Shown: one piece after another, positions 14,792 to 24,455 of the stretch
How the letters are laid out: each line of letters opens with the position of its first letter
Position numbering within the stretch: the first letter of the stretch is position 1
DNA from: UBA2040 sp002384725
Lineage (GTDB): Bacteria > Bacteroidota > Bacteroidia > Flavobacteriales_D > Crocinitomicaceae
Direction: 5' to 3'
Length of the DNA: 64,000 nt
NCBI GenBank assembly: GCA_963926475.1
Contig: CAWUXE010000003.1
Coordinates: 1 to 64,000 of the forward strand
Notes under the pieces: model-generated
Told to the model about the DNA's origin: nothing
The model's input: the letters and a program-made list of their open reading frames with translations, nothing else
Databases searched by the model: none
Program-made: the position numbers and the translations under genes

Positions 14792-17700
14792 CTACATATT
14801 TCGTCTATACTGCCCTCCAACTTGGAATAAGGCTTCTGTAATTTCTCCGAGCGATGCGACTTTACACGCCTCCATCAATTTCTCGAACATATTTTCATTT
14901 TTGATCGCCGCTCTCTGAATTTCTTCGATTCTTTCTATCGCCGAATTGGCATTTCCTTTGTGCAGATTGTTCAACATCGAAATCTGGTATTGTTTTTCAG
15001 TTTCAGTTGCACGAATGACCTCTTTTGGCAGAACAGTCGGCGATCCTTTCGAGCTCAAGAAAGTATTTACGCCGATAATTGGAAATTCACCTGTGTGTTT
15101 CAAAGTCTCGTAATACAATGATTCTTCTTGGATTTTCGAACGTTGATACATCGTTTCCATCGCTCCAAGAACACCACCTCTTTCGGTAATTCTATCAAAT
15201 TCGGATAAAACAGCTGCCTCCACCAATTCTGTCAATTCTTCAATTATGAAAGATCCTTGAAGCGGATTTTCGTTTTTCGCTATGCCTAACTCACGGTTGA
15301 TAATCAATTGAATCGCCATTGCTCGACGAACAGATTCTTCCGTAGGTGTTGTAATCGCCTCGTCATATGCATTGGTATGCAATGAGTTACAGTTATCATT
15401 AATCGCATACAAAGCTTGAAGGGTCGTACGGATATCGTTGAAATCAATTTCCTGCGCATGCAGTGATCGACCTGAAGTTTGAATGTGGTATTTCAACATT
15501 TGAGCGCGTGAATTAGCACCGTATTTTCTAGATAAAGCCTTCGCCCATACACGCCTAGCAACACGTCCAATAACAGCATATTCTGGATCAATTCCGTTGG
15601 AGAAGAAGAAAGAAAGATTGGGGCCAAACTTATCAATGTCCATTCCTCGACTCAAGTAATACTCTACATAGGTAAATCCGTTCGCCAAAGTAAACGCCAG
15701 TTGTGTAATCGGGTTCGCTCCTGCTTCAGCAATGTGGTAGCCAGAAATAGAAACCGAATAGAAATTTCGAACGTTTTTCTCAATGAAATATTCTTGCACA
15801 TCACCCATCAAACGAAGGGCAAATTCTGTAGAGAAAATACAAGTATTTTGCGCTTGATCTTCTTTCAGAATGTCAGCTTGTACCGTTCCTCTGACTTGTG
15901 ATAAAGTTTCCGTTTTGATTTTCTCGTAGACATCTGCCGAAAGAACTAAATCTCCTGTAACTCCCAGAAGCATCAAGCCAAGTCCGTCATTTCCTTCGGG
16001 TAAGTCACCCTGGTAATGTGGACGCTCAGCTCCTTTGGCTTTATATAAAGCAGCAATTTTTACTTCTACCTCTTTTTCTAATCCTTCTGCTTTGATGTGT
16101 TTTTCACAATTCTGATCGATGGCAGCATTCATGAAGAAACCAAGCAACATTGGCGCTGGTCCATTTATCGTCATGGAAACCGACGTCATCGCGTGCGATA
16201 AATCGAAACCAGAATACAATTTCTTAGCATCGTCCAAACAACAAATGGAAACTCCTGCATTTCCGATTTTTCCATAAATATCTGGTCGCAAACCTGGGTC
16301 ATTTCCGTAAAGCGTTACCGAATCGAAGGCCGTAGACAATCGTTTTGCCGGCATGCCCAAACTCACGTAATGAAAACGCTTGTTTGTTCTTTCCGGACCA
16401 CCTTCACCTGCGAACATTCGCGTTGGGTCTTCGCCTTCTCTTTTAAAAGGAAATAATCCAGCAGTATATGGAAATTCTCCTGGTACATTTTCTTGTAAAG
16501 ACCAACGAAGAATATCCCCCCAACCATTGAATTTAGGCATCGCTACCTTCGGAATTTGTTGGTGTGAAAGTGATTCTGTGTGCGTATCCAATTTTAAGAC
16601 TTTGTCGCGAACTTTAAATTCGAAAATTGGATTCTTATATGTTTGTTTTTTCTCGTCCCATTTTTGAAGTAAGTCCCAATTCTTCGGATCGAAATCTAAT
16701 TTCACTTGTTCAAATAATTCTTGCAAACCTTTAATTAATCGATCTTTATCTTCAATATCTGACGCTTTCAAAGTATCAATAGAAGATTGCATACCGAATA
16801 ATTTATCAGCTACAAGAACTTGGTCCTCGACCCATTTATCGTAAGCACGATTATTCTCTGAAATTTCGGACAAATAACGCGTTCTATCTGGCGGAATCAC
16901 AAAAATCTTCTCCGACATTTCTTTCGTAATCTCGAAAGTAGATTTCAAAGGTGCATCGGTTTTTTCAACTACTTTATCCATGATGACCTTGTATAAGGAA
17001 TTCATTCCTGGATCGTTGAATTGGGATGCGATTGTTCCATGAACGGGCATCGTATCCACGTCTGAATCCCACAAATTGTGGTTACGCTGGTATTGTTTTC
17101 TGACATCGCGAAGCGCATCAAGAGCTCCTCGTTTATCGAATTTATTGAGCGCGATCACATCGGCAAAATCCAACATGTCGATTTTTTCTAATTGCGTTGC
17201 AGCCCCATATTCAGGTGTCATTACATACAAAGAAACATTTGAATGATCCATGATCTCTGTATCCGACTGACCAATTCCAGAAGTTTCGAGAATGATTAAA
17301 TCGTATTCTGCAGCTTTCAAAACGTTTATCGCCTCTGCTACATGTTTTGATAGAGCCAAATTGGACTGACGTGTAGCCAATGAACGCATGTAAACACGTT
17401 CATTTTTAATAGAGTTCATTCGAATTCTATCTCCCAACAAAGCGCCACCTGTTTTTCTTTTGGAAGGATCCACTGAAACTACGGCAATAGTTTTATCCGT
17501 AAAATCAACTAAAAATCGGCGAACCAATTCATCGACCAACGACGACTTGCCTGAACCACCTGTCCCTGTAATTCCTAAAACAGGTGTGCTCGAAGCCTTA
17601 GCCATTTTGGCAATCTTATCTAAAACAGCTTTTGATTCCTCTACAAAATTTTCTGCAGCAGAAATAATACGTGCCATTGCTGGAATACTTTTCTCCTTGA

Positions 17701-18172
17701 TATGATCGATTTCATCTGTCAAGCCATTTCCAACAGGAAAGTCACTATGCTGAATCATATCGTTGATCATACCTTGCAATCCCATCGCACGTCCATCATC
17801 TGGATGATACAACCTTGTGATTCCGTAGGCTTGAAGTTCAGCAATTTCAGAAGGAAGAATAGTACCGCCACCACCACCGAAAATTTTAATCTGCGGAGCG
17901 CCTTTTTCAACCAATAAGTCACGCATGTATTTGAAATATTCCATGTGTCCACCCTGGTAAGAGGTCATGGCAATTGCTTGCGCATCTTCTTGAATGGCAC
18001 AGTTTACCACTTCTTCAACAGAACGGTCATGACCTAAATGAATCACTTCACACCCGGTCGCTTGAATAATTCTACGCATAATATTGATAGCTGCATCGTG
18101 TCCATCGAATAGTGATGCTGCAGTAACAATACGTACTTTGTTTTGTGGTTTATAAGCTTCTACTCTTTCCAT
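14792..18172 (-). CDS. icmF: Fused isobutyryl-CoA mutase / G-protein chaperone (IcmF)
   Basis: 1126 residues from the ATG at 18172 (MERVEAYKPQNKVRIVTAAS); an earlier in-frame start would add a hydrophobic tail unlike the family. Order: B12-binding domain (1-135, LFDGHDAAIN at 21-30, GGGGG loop at 99-103), then a MeaB/MeaI-type GTPase (about 165-420: Walker A GITGTGGSGKSS at 200-211, DPSKRKTGGALLGDR, NKFD at 343-346), a linker, then the mutase barrel (from about 565, FPFKREGEDPTRMFAGEGGP onward). It interconverts isobutyryl-CoA and n-butyryl-CoA using adenosylcobalamin; the G domain gates cofactor loading. The domain order B12-GTPase-mutase separates it from methylmalonyl-CoA mutase. No cobalamin riboswitch was seen upstream. 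The cofactor could come from the adenosyltransferase at 62842. Confidence 0.95.
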   Translation of the reverse strand: MERVEAYKPQNKVRIVTAASLFDGHDAAINIMRRIIQATGCEVIHLGHDRSVEEVVNCAIQEDAQAIAMTSYQGGHMEYFKYMRDLLVEKGAPQIKIFGGGGGTILPSEIAELQAYGITRLYHPDDGRAMGLQGMINDMIQHSDFPVGNGLTDEIDHIKEKSIPAMARIISAAENFVEESKAVLDKIAKMAKASSTPVLGITGTGGSGKSSLVDELVRRFLVDFTDKTIAVVSVDPSKRKTGGALLGDRIRMNSIKNERVYMRSLATRQSNLALSKHVAEAINVLKAAEYDLIILETSGIGQSDTEIMDHSNVSLYVMTPEYGAATQLEKIDMLDFADVIALNKFDKRGALDALRDVRKQYQRNHNLWDSDVDTMPVHGTIASQFNDPGMNSLYKVIMDKVVEKTDAPLKSTFEITKEMSEKIFVIPPDRTRYLSEISENNRAYDKWVEDQVLVADKLFGMQSSIDTLKASDIEDKDRLIKGLQELFEQVKLDFDPKNWDLLQKWDEKKQTYKNPIFEFKVRDKVLKLDTHTESLSHQQIPKVAMPKFNGWGDILRWSLQENVPGEFPYTAGLFPFKREGEDPTRMFAGEGGPERTNKRFHYVSLGMPAKRLSTAFDSVTLYGNDPGLRPDIYGKIGNAGVSICCLDDAKKLYSGFDLSHAMTSVSMTINGPAPMLLGFFMNAAIDQNCEKHIKAEGLEKEVEVKIAALYKAKGAERPHYQGDLPEGNDGLGLMLLGVTGDLVLSADVYEKIKTETLSQVRGTVQADILKEDQAQNTCIFSTEFALRLMGDVQEYFIEKNVRNFYSVSISGYHIAEAGANPITQLAFTLANGFTYVEYYLSRGMDIDKFGPNLSFFFSNGIDPEYAVIGRVARRVWAKALSRKYGANSRAQMLKYHIQTSGRSLHAQEIDFNDIRTTLQALYAINDNCNSLHTNAYDEAITTPTEESVRRAMAIQLIINRELGIAKNENPLQGSFIIEELTELVEAAVLSEFDRITERGGVLGAMETMYQRSKIQEESLYYETLKHTGEFPIIGVNTFLSSKGSPTVLPKEVIRATETEKQYQISMLNNLHKGNANSAIERIEEIQRAAIKNENMFEKLMEACKVASLGEITEALFQVGGQYRRNM

Positions 18173-18361
18173 AAATGATATAAATCTTGCCTTGAAATCG
18201 AGCCGTAAAAGTACATATAAATAGGTAATTTTGAGGGTATAAATCGCATTGAATTCCAACCAGAACGAATAACCCAACCTTAAACTTGTATCTTATTCTG
18301 AATTATTTCCGTAAATAATTAAAATATTTCGCATCTAAGTGAAAATTGAGAATTAAGCGTC

Positions 18362-19222
18362 ATGAATATATTAAAAACCACCTCAGTAATTATTCTACTG
18401 TTTATTACTACTATAATAACTGCCCAAGGTCCGCTTGATGGTTATTTTAAAGGTAGAAAAGTTTTAGATCTGGCTGTTTCTGGCGGAGTGCAAACGGCAA
18501 ATATGTATTTCAAAGCAGATGGTCCTTTTAATTATTCAAGAACATTGCCAATGGCAAGTGTTTTCGCTGAGTTAGGTATTACAGATCGTTTGGATGTAAT
18601 TGCAACCTTACCTTTTATCAACGACAAACTTCAAGATATTGGCCTATACGCCAAAGTAAAAATGATTGACGCTCGATTGTTTAGCAGACCACTAACGATT
18701 GCGCCGGGAATAGGATTCTCCGCCCCTGTTTCTAATTACAATACGGAAATAAAAAATGCAATTGGTCAAAGAGCAACTCAATTTCACGGACATTTGATTG
18801 CTCAAACAACACTTTTTGGAAATGTCAGTCTTCAAATACAAGGTACATATCACTATGCATTGGACCCTGTTCCTTCGTCTATAACGGCTTCGAGTAAACT
18901 AATTTATTCAAAAAATAGCTGGTATTTAGATTGTTGGTATGAATATCAACAAGGTCAAGGAGAGATAACCTTTGGTGGACCAATTCCCTACAGTTCTTTC
19001 CGAGAATTTACGGTCGATTACAATAGAATTGGTGGTGTAATTTACAAGGGATTGGACAACAATTGGGGAATTTTCGTTAATGCGTCAACAATTCTTAACG
19101 GTTTGGATACTTTCAATACCACAACGGTAATGGGTGGATTTGTGAAGAAATTCAACATATTGGAACATCAAAAAAAACGGTATTTAGAGGACAGTCAAGT
19201 GCCGAGAAATAAGTTTAGATAG
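18362..19222 (+). CDS. Putative outer-membrane beta-barrel protein
   Basis: 286 residues with a signal peptide (MNILKTTSVIILLFITTIITAQ) followed by alternating amphipathic strands through the whole chain (VFAELGITDRLDVIATLPF, FHGHLIAQTTLFGNVSLQIQ, GGVIYKGLDNNWGIFVNAST), as in porin-like outer-membrane proteins. Near the N-terminus KGRKVLDLAVSGG and LPFINDKLQDIGLYAKVK recall the MetA-pathway/phenol-degradation class of putative outer-membrane transporters. It ends in a short basic tail rather than an aromatic residue. No partner genes; the start lies 189 bases from the divergent icmF start. Substrate unknown. Confidence 0.65.
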   Translation: MNILKTTSVIILLFITTIITAQGPLDGYFKGRKVLDLAVSGGVQTANMYFKADGPFNYSRTLPMASVFAELGITDRLDVIATLPFINDKLQDIGLYAKVKMIDARLFSRPLTIAPGIGFSAPVSNYNTEIKNAIGQRATQFHGHLIAQTTLFGNVSLQIQGTYHYALDPVPSSITASSKLIYSKNSWYLDCWYEYQQGQGEITFGGPIPYSSFREFTVDYNRIGGVIYKGLDNNWGIFVNASTILNGLDTFNTTTVMGGFVKKFNILEHQKKRYLEDSQVPRNKFR

Positions 19223-19234
19223 GAATCAAATACA

Positions 19235-19258
19235 TGAGGCAATGAGGCAATGAGGCAA
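19235..19258 (+). repeat. Three tandem TGAGGCAA octamers
   Basis: Three exact head-to-tail copies of TGAGGCAA lie between the barrel gene and the ABC transporter operon. No coding or known regulatory role is apparent. Confidence 0.7.
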
Positions 19259-19389
19259 ACATAGGCTGTTCACGCATTGGTGCAACTATACCGTTCACCA
19301 AGTATTTATCACCATTCACCGATTTTTTACCTTTTATCGAATAATTTTCAAATACATTCGTATTGTAAATCTAATGAACTAAAATTAGG

Positions 19390-20301
19390 ATGGAAACAAC
19401 GAATTGTATTGAAACGACAGGACTCAATTATCATTTTTCGAAAAATGATCAGGTGCTTAAGGATATCAACCTAGCTGTGCCGAAAGGTTCAATTTATGGC
19501 TTTCTTGGACCGAATGGAGCTGGTAAAACAACGACTTTAAAACTTATTTTAGGTTTACTAAAAAATCAAACGGGTAAAATTGCGTTTTTCGGCAAGAACT
19601 TTCATGATAATCGAATTGAGACCTTGAAAAAAGTAGGTTCATTGATAGAAGCGCCTAGTATTTATCCACAGTTGACGGCAATCGAAAATTTAAAAATTTG
19701 GCAAAAGATTTACCAATGTCCAAAAGAACGCATCCAAGAAGTGCTGGAAATAGTCGATTTGGCACAGACAGGTAAAAAGAAGGCGGGCAAGTTCTCTTTG
19801 GGAATGAAACAACGTCTAAGCATAGCAGTTGCCATGTTGCACCAACCAGAAGTTTTGGTACTGGACGAACCGACTAATGGTTTGGATCCAAGTGGTATTA
19901 TTGAGATGCGTAGGTTGTTGATTCGATTGAACGAACAGGAAACTACAACCATTATCATCTCTAGTCATTTGCTTTCCGAAATCGAGAAATTGGTGACGCA
20001 CATAGGAATCATCAACAAAGGTCAAATTCTTTTCCAGGGAACATTGAAAGAATTGCAAAGGCTAAAGGACAGAGGCTCTTCCATTCTATTTAAAACCAAC
20101 AATTCTGCCGCAGTAATGAAAATTGCCGAAGAAAAGAACATTTCCGGAAAAGTAGAAAATGATGCCGTCGTTCTTCCAGCTTTAGAAAAAGAACTAATTG
20201 CTGAATTGGTTAAGGGAATTACGAATCAAGACATTTCGATTTATGAAGTTTCGCAGCAAAAAAGTGATTTGGAATCAATATTTATGGATTTAACGAAATA
20301 G
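19390..20301 (+). CDS. ABC transporter ATP-binding protein
   Basis: 303 residues with a complete nucleotide-binding domain: Walker A GPNGAGKTTTLK (about residues 39-50), Q-loop region, signature FSLGMKQRLSIA, Walker B VLVLDEPTNGLDP and the switch His in IISSHLLSEIEKL. The C-terminal 80 residues form the small extra domain typical of lantibiotic-immunity/bacitracin-type (BcrA/NosF-like) exporters. It would power the permease encoded three bases downstream. Such pairs export antibiotics or peptides or remodel the envelope; the substrate cannot be told from sequence. The ATG at 19390 opens the domain correctly. Confidence 0.9.
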   Translation: METTNCIETTGLNYHFSKNDQVLKDINLAVPKGSIYGFLGPNGAGKTTTLKLILGLLKNQTGKIAFFGKNFHDNRIETLKKVGSLIEAPSIYPQLTAIENLKIWQKIYQCPKERIQEVLEIVDLAQTGKKKAGKFSLGMKQRLSIAVAMLHQPEVLVLDEPTNGLDPSGIIEMRRLLIRLNEQETTTIIISSHLLSEIEKLVTHIGIINKGQILFQGTLKELQRLKDRGSSILFKTNNSAAVMKIAEEKNISGKVENDAVVLPALEKELIAELVKGITNQDISIYEVSQQKSDLESIFMDLTK

Positions 20302-20304
20302 ACT

Positions 20305-21054
20305 ATGAACTACATCAACAACATACAGGCAGAATGGATCAAGACCAAACGAACAGCATCAAATTGGTTAAGTCTTATCGGTGGTTTGTTTATTCCACTG
20401 ATCACCACCTTGGTCTATTTTCATCAAAAAATTACCTTGAATACCTTACCTAAAAATGGCTGGGCGATGCACTACTCCTCGTCATGGGAAAAAATGGCTA
20501 TTTTCTTGTTGCCTATGGGAATGATACTTGCCGGAAGTTTAATTACTCAAATCGAAAGCAAAAACAATACATGGAAACAAGTTCATGCTACACCACAAAG
20601 CTTTACCAATATTTTCTTTTCAAAATTCACAGTGATTTTGTTCATGAGTATGAAGTTTTTCATCTACTTCAATATTGGCGTTCTTCTTTCTGGCCTTATT
20701 CCTACTCTTGCTTTAGAAGGTTCCATGCCGACGGATTCATTCCCATTTTGGGATGTTTTAAAATTAAATACTAAAATATTTATCGCGTGTATGCCGATTT
20801 TGGCTTTTCAATATTTCTTGAGTCTACGCTTTAAAAACTTCCTCGTTCCCATTGGAATTGGTTTGTTGGGTTTAATTGGAACGTTGATTGGCGGGCCTTG
20901 GGACCACATTTATATTAGTCCATATTCATACACCTTTTACGCGGTAATGCCCAAGGAAACCTGGTTTAATCCTACTATTTTCGCATTGATCTCTTTTACA
21001 GTGATTATGATAGTCAGCTTGTTTCTATATTTACGGAGTAAAGACAAGGGATAA
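20305..21054 (+). CDS. ABC-2 type transporter permease
   Basis: 249 residues with six hydrophobic segments (WLSLIGGLFIPLITTLVYF, MAIFLLPMGMILAGSLI, VILFMSMKFFIYFNIGVLLS, ILAFQYFLSLRF, FLVPIGIGLLGLIGTLIGG, IFALISFTVIMIVSLFLYL). It belongs to the lantibiotic-immunity-like ABC-2 permeases (starting ...IQAEWIKTKRTASNWL, a typical cytoplasmic helix). It pairs with the ATPase encoded directly upstream (gap of three bases), so the two form one exporter. No regulator is visible beside it. The next gene is convergent, 9 bases away. Confidence 0.85.
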   Translation: MNYINNIQAEWIKTKRTASNWLSLIGGLFIPLITTLVYFHQKITLNTLPKNGWAMHYSSSWEKMAIFLLPMGMILAGSLITQIESKNNTWKQVHATPQSFTNIFFSKFTVILFMSMKFFIYFNIGVLLSGLIPTLALEGSMPTDSFPFWDVLKLNTKIFIACMPILAFQYFLSLRFKNFLVPIGIGLLGLIGTLIGGPWDHIYISPYSYTFYAVMPKETWFNPTIFALISFTVIMIVSLFLYLRSKDKG

Positions 21055-21063
21055 TCCAAAAGT

Positions 21064-22794
21064 CTATTCGATTACCCACAGCATTTGCATTCTTCCTTTT
21101 TCATCCTCCAATTGAACGATGTACGTTCCAGGTGCGAAGTCGAAATCTTGCTTGTAATGATGTGTGCCTTTCAATTCATCGGTAAATAAAATCTTACCGT
21201 TCAAGTCCATTAAGTTCAATTTCGCAGATACCTTTTCGCTGAATGTCATGCTGAATTTGCCTTTCGAAGGGTTTGGATACAGTTTTACCTCACCGAATGA
21301 AAGTTCATTTAAACCAAAACCTGCAACAATATAGCAAGTACTTGTATCGACACAATTAGACGTTGTAATCTCCACAGCAAAACTTCCATTCACAGTTGAT
21401 GTGTAGTTCTGAGATGTCGCACCCGCTATTGCCGCAAAGGAAGCATTACAATCCAGCCAACGATAAGCTGCTCCATTTTGCTGAGCCGTTAAAGATGGAC
21501 CAGCTGCCGTCACTCCTGTATTAATTGGTGTAACCGTCAAACTCAAAGTTGTAATACTATCGCAGCCCGCAACCGTCTGGCTTGAGTCGATGTATGTTCC
21601 TGAAGCAGTCAACCAAGTTCCGTCAAAGAAAGTACTATCCCCTTGACAAATTGTTTCGCTTATTGGGTTTGAATATTTCGGATTAACGACTAAAGTTGTA
21701 GAGACTATACTATCACATCCTACAGAGTTTGGATATGTCCCGACATACACACCGGCATTCGTCTGAAAAGAGCCATGTATAATTACAGCTTCTCCCTGAC
21801 AAATCGAAACCGTATTTTGACTAGACGATGTAGATTGTACTGTTAAAGTTGTTACAACTATGCTATCGCAGCCAGCGGCAGTTTGCAAATTAGACGTATA
21901 GGTGGCTTGTGTGTTTTGCCATGCTCCGGCTAAGAAAATTGAATCATTGTCACAAATGGTTGCCGTGTTGAAAATTTGATACGTATCGCCAATAAAAACA
22001 GTATCAGATGTTGATCCTCCTGTAAAATTGAACGAAACAATATATCCTCCTGGTGTTGAAGCAGATAAATCTATCAAACCAGAAGTACTATTAATTGATA
22101 ATCCACTTGGTGCAGCTGAAAACGTTCCTGGCAAAGTTCCACTGATGCTAGGAGTTGGATCAACTCCATTAGAACAGTAATTTGTATCAGCATAATTGAT
22201 AGTAGTAGATGGAGCTTCTGTAATTACCTGTGAAATCGGCAAGGAAGGTTTATCGCCGGATGTCCCACCGTTACCATTTACTCCATTACCACAAGAGTAG
22301 AAAGTAACATTTCCAGTACCTGAAACTGGAGCAACCCATGTGAAATTGAATAAACCAGAACCACTTGAGCCTTGATGCTCAGGATACTGACGTCCACCCA
22401 AAGTTGAAATAGTAGATTGAGTTGAAAGAACCGTTGTAAAGATACCAGCTTGAGCATTAGAAGATGTCAAGGCTACACCTTGAAATCCTTTAATCGGCTG
22501 AGCAGCAGTCACAACCCATTTTGCCGTGTACGAATTCCCAGGAATATAAGAAGTAACTGTTACATTGTTTCCGTCTACTAAGGAAAAGGAAATAGTAGTT
22601 GTTCCTGTACCGCCAGAGTGACATTGACTGCATGTCAATCCACCACTGATGGGTCCTCCTGTTCTGTCAATCCCACTATAAGCAGGCCCTCCAGAATAAT
22701 AAATTCCAAAAACTCCATCGGTATGTGATGAAGAAATTAGCCATGTTAGACCTAAAAACAAGGTCAATAAACTGAGAGGTAAAAATCGTTTCAT
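21064..22794 (-). CDS. T9SS surface protein with CxxCH (choice-of-anchor V-type)
   Basis: 576 residues from the ATG at 22794 (MKRFLPLSLLTLFLGLTWLI signal). The first 190 residues contain a CSQCHSGG motif (a CxxCH, possible haem c site), then a beta domain whose pattern (SYTAKWVVTAAQPIKGFQGV, GLFNFTWVAPVSGTGNVTFY) fits the choice-of-anchor V/Reeler-like family. Three similar units follow (each ending CDSIVVTTLTV, CDSIVSTTLVV or CDSITTLSLTV), a region seen in many Bacteroidota surface proteins. It ends in a type-A T9SS sorting domain (VKLYPNPSKGKFSMTF ... GTYIVQLEDEKGRMQML). Secreted or cell-surface protein; role unknown. Haem binding is inferred from the motif only. Confidence 0.8.
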   Translation of the reverse strand: MKRFLPLSLLTLFLGLTWLISSSHTDGVFGIYYSGGPAYSGIDRTGGPISGGLTCSQCHSGGTGTTTISFSLVDGNNVTVTSYIPGNSYTAKWVVTAAQPIKGFQGVALTSSNAQAGIFTTVLSTQSTISTLGGRQYPEHQGSSGSGLFNFTWVAPVSGTGNVTFYSCGNGVNGNGGTSGDKPSLPISQVITEAPSTTINYADTNYCSNGVDPTPSISGTLPGTFSAAPSGLSINSTSGLIDLSASTPGGYIVSFNFTGGSTSDTVFIGDTYQIFNTATICDNDSIFLAGAWQNTQATYTSNLQTAAGCDSIVVTTLTVQSTSSSQNTVSICQGEAVIIHGSFQTNAGVYVGTYPNSVGCDSIVSTTLVVNPKYSNPISETICQGDSTFFDGTWLTASGTYIDSSQTVAGCDSITTLSLTVTPINTGVTAAGPSLTAQQNGAAYRWLDCNASFAAIAGATSQNYTSTVNGSFAVEITTSNCVDTSTCYIVAGFGLNELSFGEVKLYPNPSKGKFSMTFSEKVSAKLNLMDLNGKILFTDELKGTHHYKQDFDFAPGTYIVQLEDEKGRMQMLWVIE

Positions 22795-22924
22795 AGTTAT
22801 TGTTAAAATATAGTGAACCAAGTTAGATATTTAAATTCGAAAGGTCAAAATGATAAACATCATAACTTGAATAACTATTTTGAATTAGGGGAATGCTAAG
22901 GTCGATTATCCTTAATTTTACGAT

Positions 22925-23209
22925 GTGAAAAAACTGTATCCATATCTAAAGAATAAATTCATCCTTACCGGGCTACTTTTTGTTCTTTACGCACTTTTGC
23001 TGGATGATTTGGATGTTTTCTCTATATATAGACAGACAAAAAAGAGAAACCAAATTGAAGCGGCAAAAGTCGATATCCGTCAAAAATTGATTGAAACCGA
23101 TAAAAGTTTAAATGACTTAAAAACAATTGGTGGAAAAGAGCGCTATGCTCGGGAGAAAAAATTCTTCAAAAAAGATAACGAAGAGATCTTTGTAATCACC
23201 TATAACTAG
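22925..23209 (+). CDS. FtsB/DivIC-like septum protein
   Basis: 94 residues from a GTG at 22925. One membrane segment (about 12-30, FILTGLLFVLYALLLDDLDV) is followed by a coiled coil (about 35-75, TKKRNQIEAAKVDIRQKL, IETDKSLNDLKTI) and a short conserved-looking tail (ERYAREKKFFKKDNEEIFVI). This is the size, topology and motif order of FtsB/DivIC proteins, which join FtsL and FtsQ in the division complex at the inner membrane. In Bacteroidota the gene usually stands alone, as here. It converges with the SpoIID-like gene, four bases apart. Confidence 0.8.
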   Translation: MKKLYPYLKNKFILTGLLFVLYALLLDDLDVFSIYRQTKKRNQIEAAKVDIRQKLIETDKSLNDLKTIGGKERYAREKKFFKKDNEEIFVITYN

Positions 23210-23212
23210 GTT

Positions 23213-24418
23213 TTAGTCTTCAAAATATTCTTCTTTAGACATAATTTCAGGTAAATCGTGAACATACTGCTCAAAAAAGTTCTCTGTTTTTGTATCGTAA
23301 AAATAGGCTCCTGAAAAATAGAATTGGGTGATTTGCTCGTAGTTAAAATTATAGGCCGCCATTTTCATCGCTCCTTCTTGACACATGCCTACTCCATGAC
23401 CAAATCCTCGTCCTTTTATAATGACGTATCCACCTTCTTCGCGAACGCTGAAATAAGTGGACTTCAGATTAAAATGTATTCTTAAATCACGTAAGGGAAT
23501 ACCTAATTCTGGTGACACAAAAAAGGCTTTACGATCTTCTTGGTCAAAATTATAAATCTGCGGTCCATATTCAGGGTGACTAACAGGATAATCATAATTA
23601 GTAACTAGGAAACTTCGCCACATACTTTTTGCAATTTTTTTTGTCCAAGTAGCTTGATGCGTATAAATGCAAAATGTGTCTTTAAAAGTGGATAGATAGG
23701 GAACAGGGTTGTTCCATACGTATTCCGGCAAACAAGTCTGTCCACCGCAATTGGCATGGAAATAAGCATCAATATATTTGCCTTTCGCATCCACCATAAT
23801 TATTCCAGAAGTAGCTTTAACGGCTTCGTCTATTTTAGGTGTGAAACGCATCATACTATGGTACGCTTGACAATGGACACGGTCGCACAAATCGAAACCT
23901 TCGGCAGCGTGTTTAGTTTTGTATTTGCTGGCATACGTTCGACTCATAATTGCCTGCACCTTGTAGTATTCCAGTTCTCGTTTACCGCCACCTTCAGACT
24001 CCACAACTCCAGCCAAGTAGTTATCCATGTCAACTAAATTGACAACGGTTAAATCTTTGTGTGCAGTTATCACGAAATCATCTTTGTATTTTCTTAATTT
24101 GACTTCTGGAATTTTACTTTGCAGGGATAAAGAGGTATTTCGCGAATCTTGGATGATAAATATTTTTCCATATTGTCCGATGTAAGATGCTCCTTTTCGC
24201 AATGAAATCTTTCCTGAATCGACAAGGGTTAAATCGAGAAACTCATTGGGCTGAATACGACCTAAGAAAGTGGAATCTCCATAAAAGGAATAATTGCCTT
24301 CAGCATAAGCGAAAACAATGCGTTTGACAGAATGAGAGCGTAAAACACCGATGCGCATCTGTTGGGTAAAGCTTCCCAGAGACCAAAATAATATACAAAC
24401 CAGCAAGAGTATTCTCAC
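23213..24418 (-). CDS. SpoIID/LytB-domain protein
   Basis: 401 residues from a GTG at 24418, chosen because it gives the signal peptide MRILLLVCILFWSLGSFTQ; a TTG three codons earlier is the alternative. After an N-terminal beta region the SpoIID domain spans about residues 125-370: DMDNYLAGVVESEGGGKREL, YYKVQAIMSRTYA, YFHANCGGQTCLPEYVWNNP, and the closing GFGHGVGMCQEGA. In sporulation this domain is a peptidoglycan lytic transglycosylase acting on denuded glycan strands; in Gram-negative bacteria such as this one the likely role is cell-wall remodelling in the periplasm. The conserved Glu of VVESEGGG could be the catalytic residue. Single gene, just downstream of lpxB. Confidence 0.85.
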   Translation of the reverse strand: MRILLLVCILFWSLGSFTQQMRIGVLRSHSVKRIVFAYAEGNYSFYGDSTFLGRIQPNEFLDLTLVDSGKISLRKGASYIGQYGKIFIIQDSRNTSLSLQSKIPEVKLRKYKDDFVITAHKDLTVVNLVDMDNYLAGVVESEGGGKRELEYYKVQAIMSRTYASKYKTKHAAEGFDLCDRVHCQAYHSMMRFTPKIDEAVKATSGIIMVDAKGKYIDAYFHANCGGQTCLPEYVWNNPVPYLSTFKDTFCIYTHQATWTKKIAKSMWRSFLVTNYDYPVSHPEYGPQIYNFDQEDRKAFFVSPELGIPLRDLRIHFNLKSTYFSVREEGGYVIIKGRGFGHGVGMCQEGAMKMAAYNFNYEQITQFYFSGAYFYDTKTENFFEQYVHDLPEIMSKEEYFED

Positions 24419-24455
24419 TTGAAACAATTTAGTTATAAATCAAACCGTTGATTTT

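Noticed and set aside
18173..18361. Possible cobalamin riboswitch upstream of icmF
   Set aside because: No B12-box-like sequence or fitting stem pattern was found by eye.
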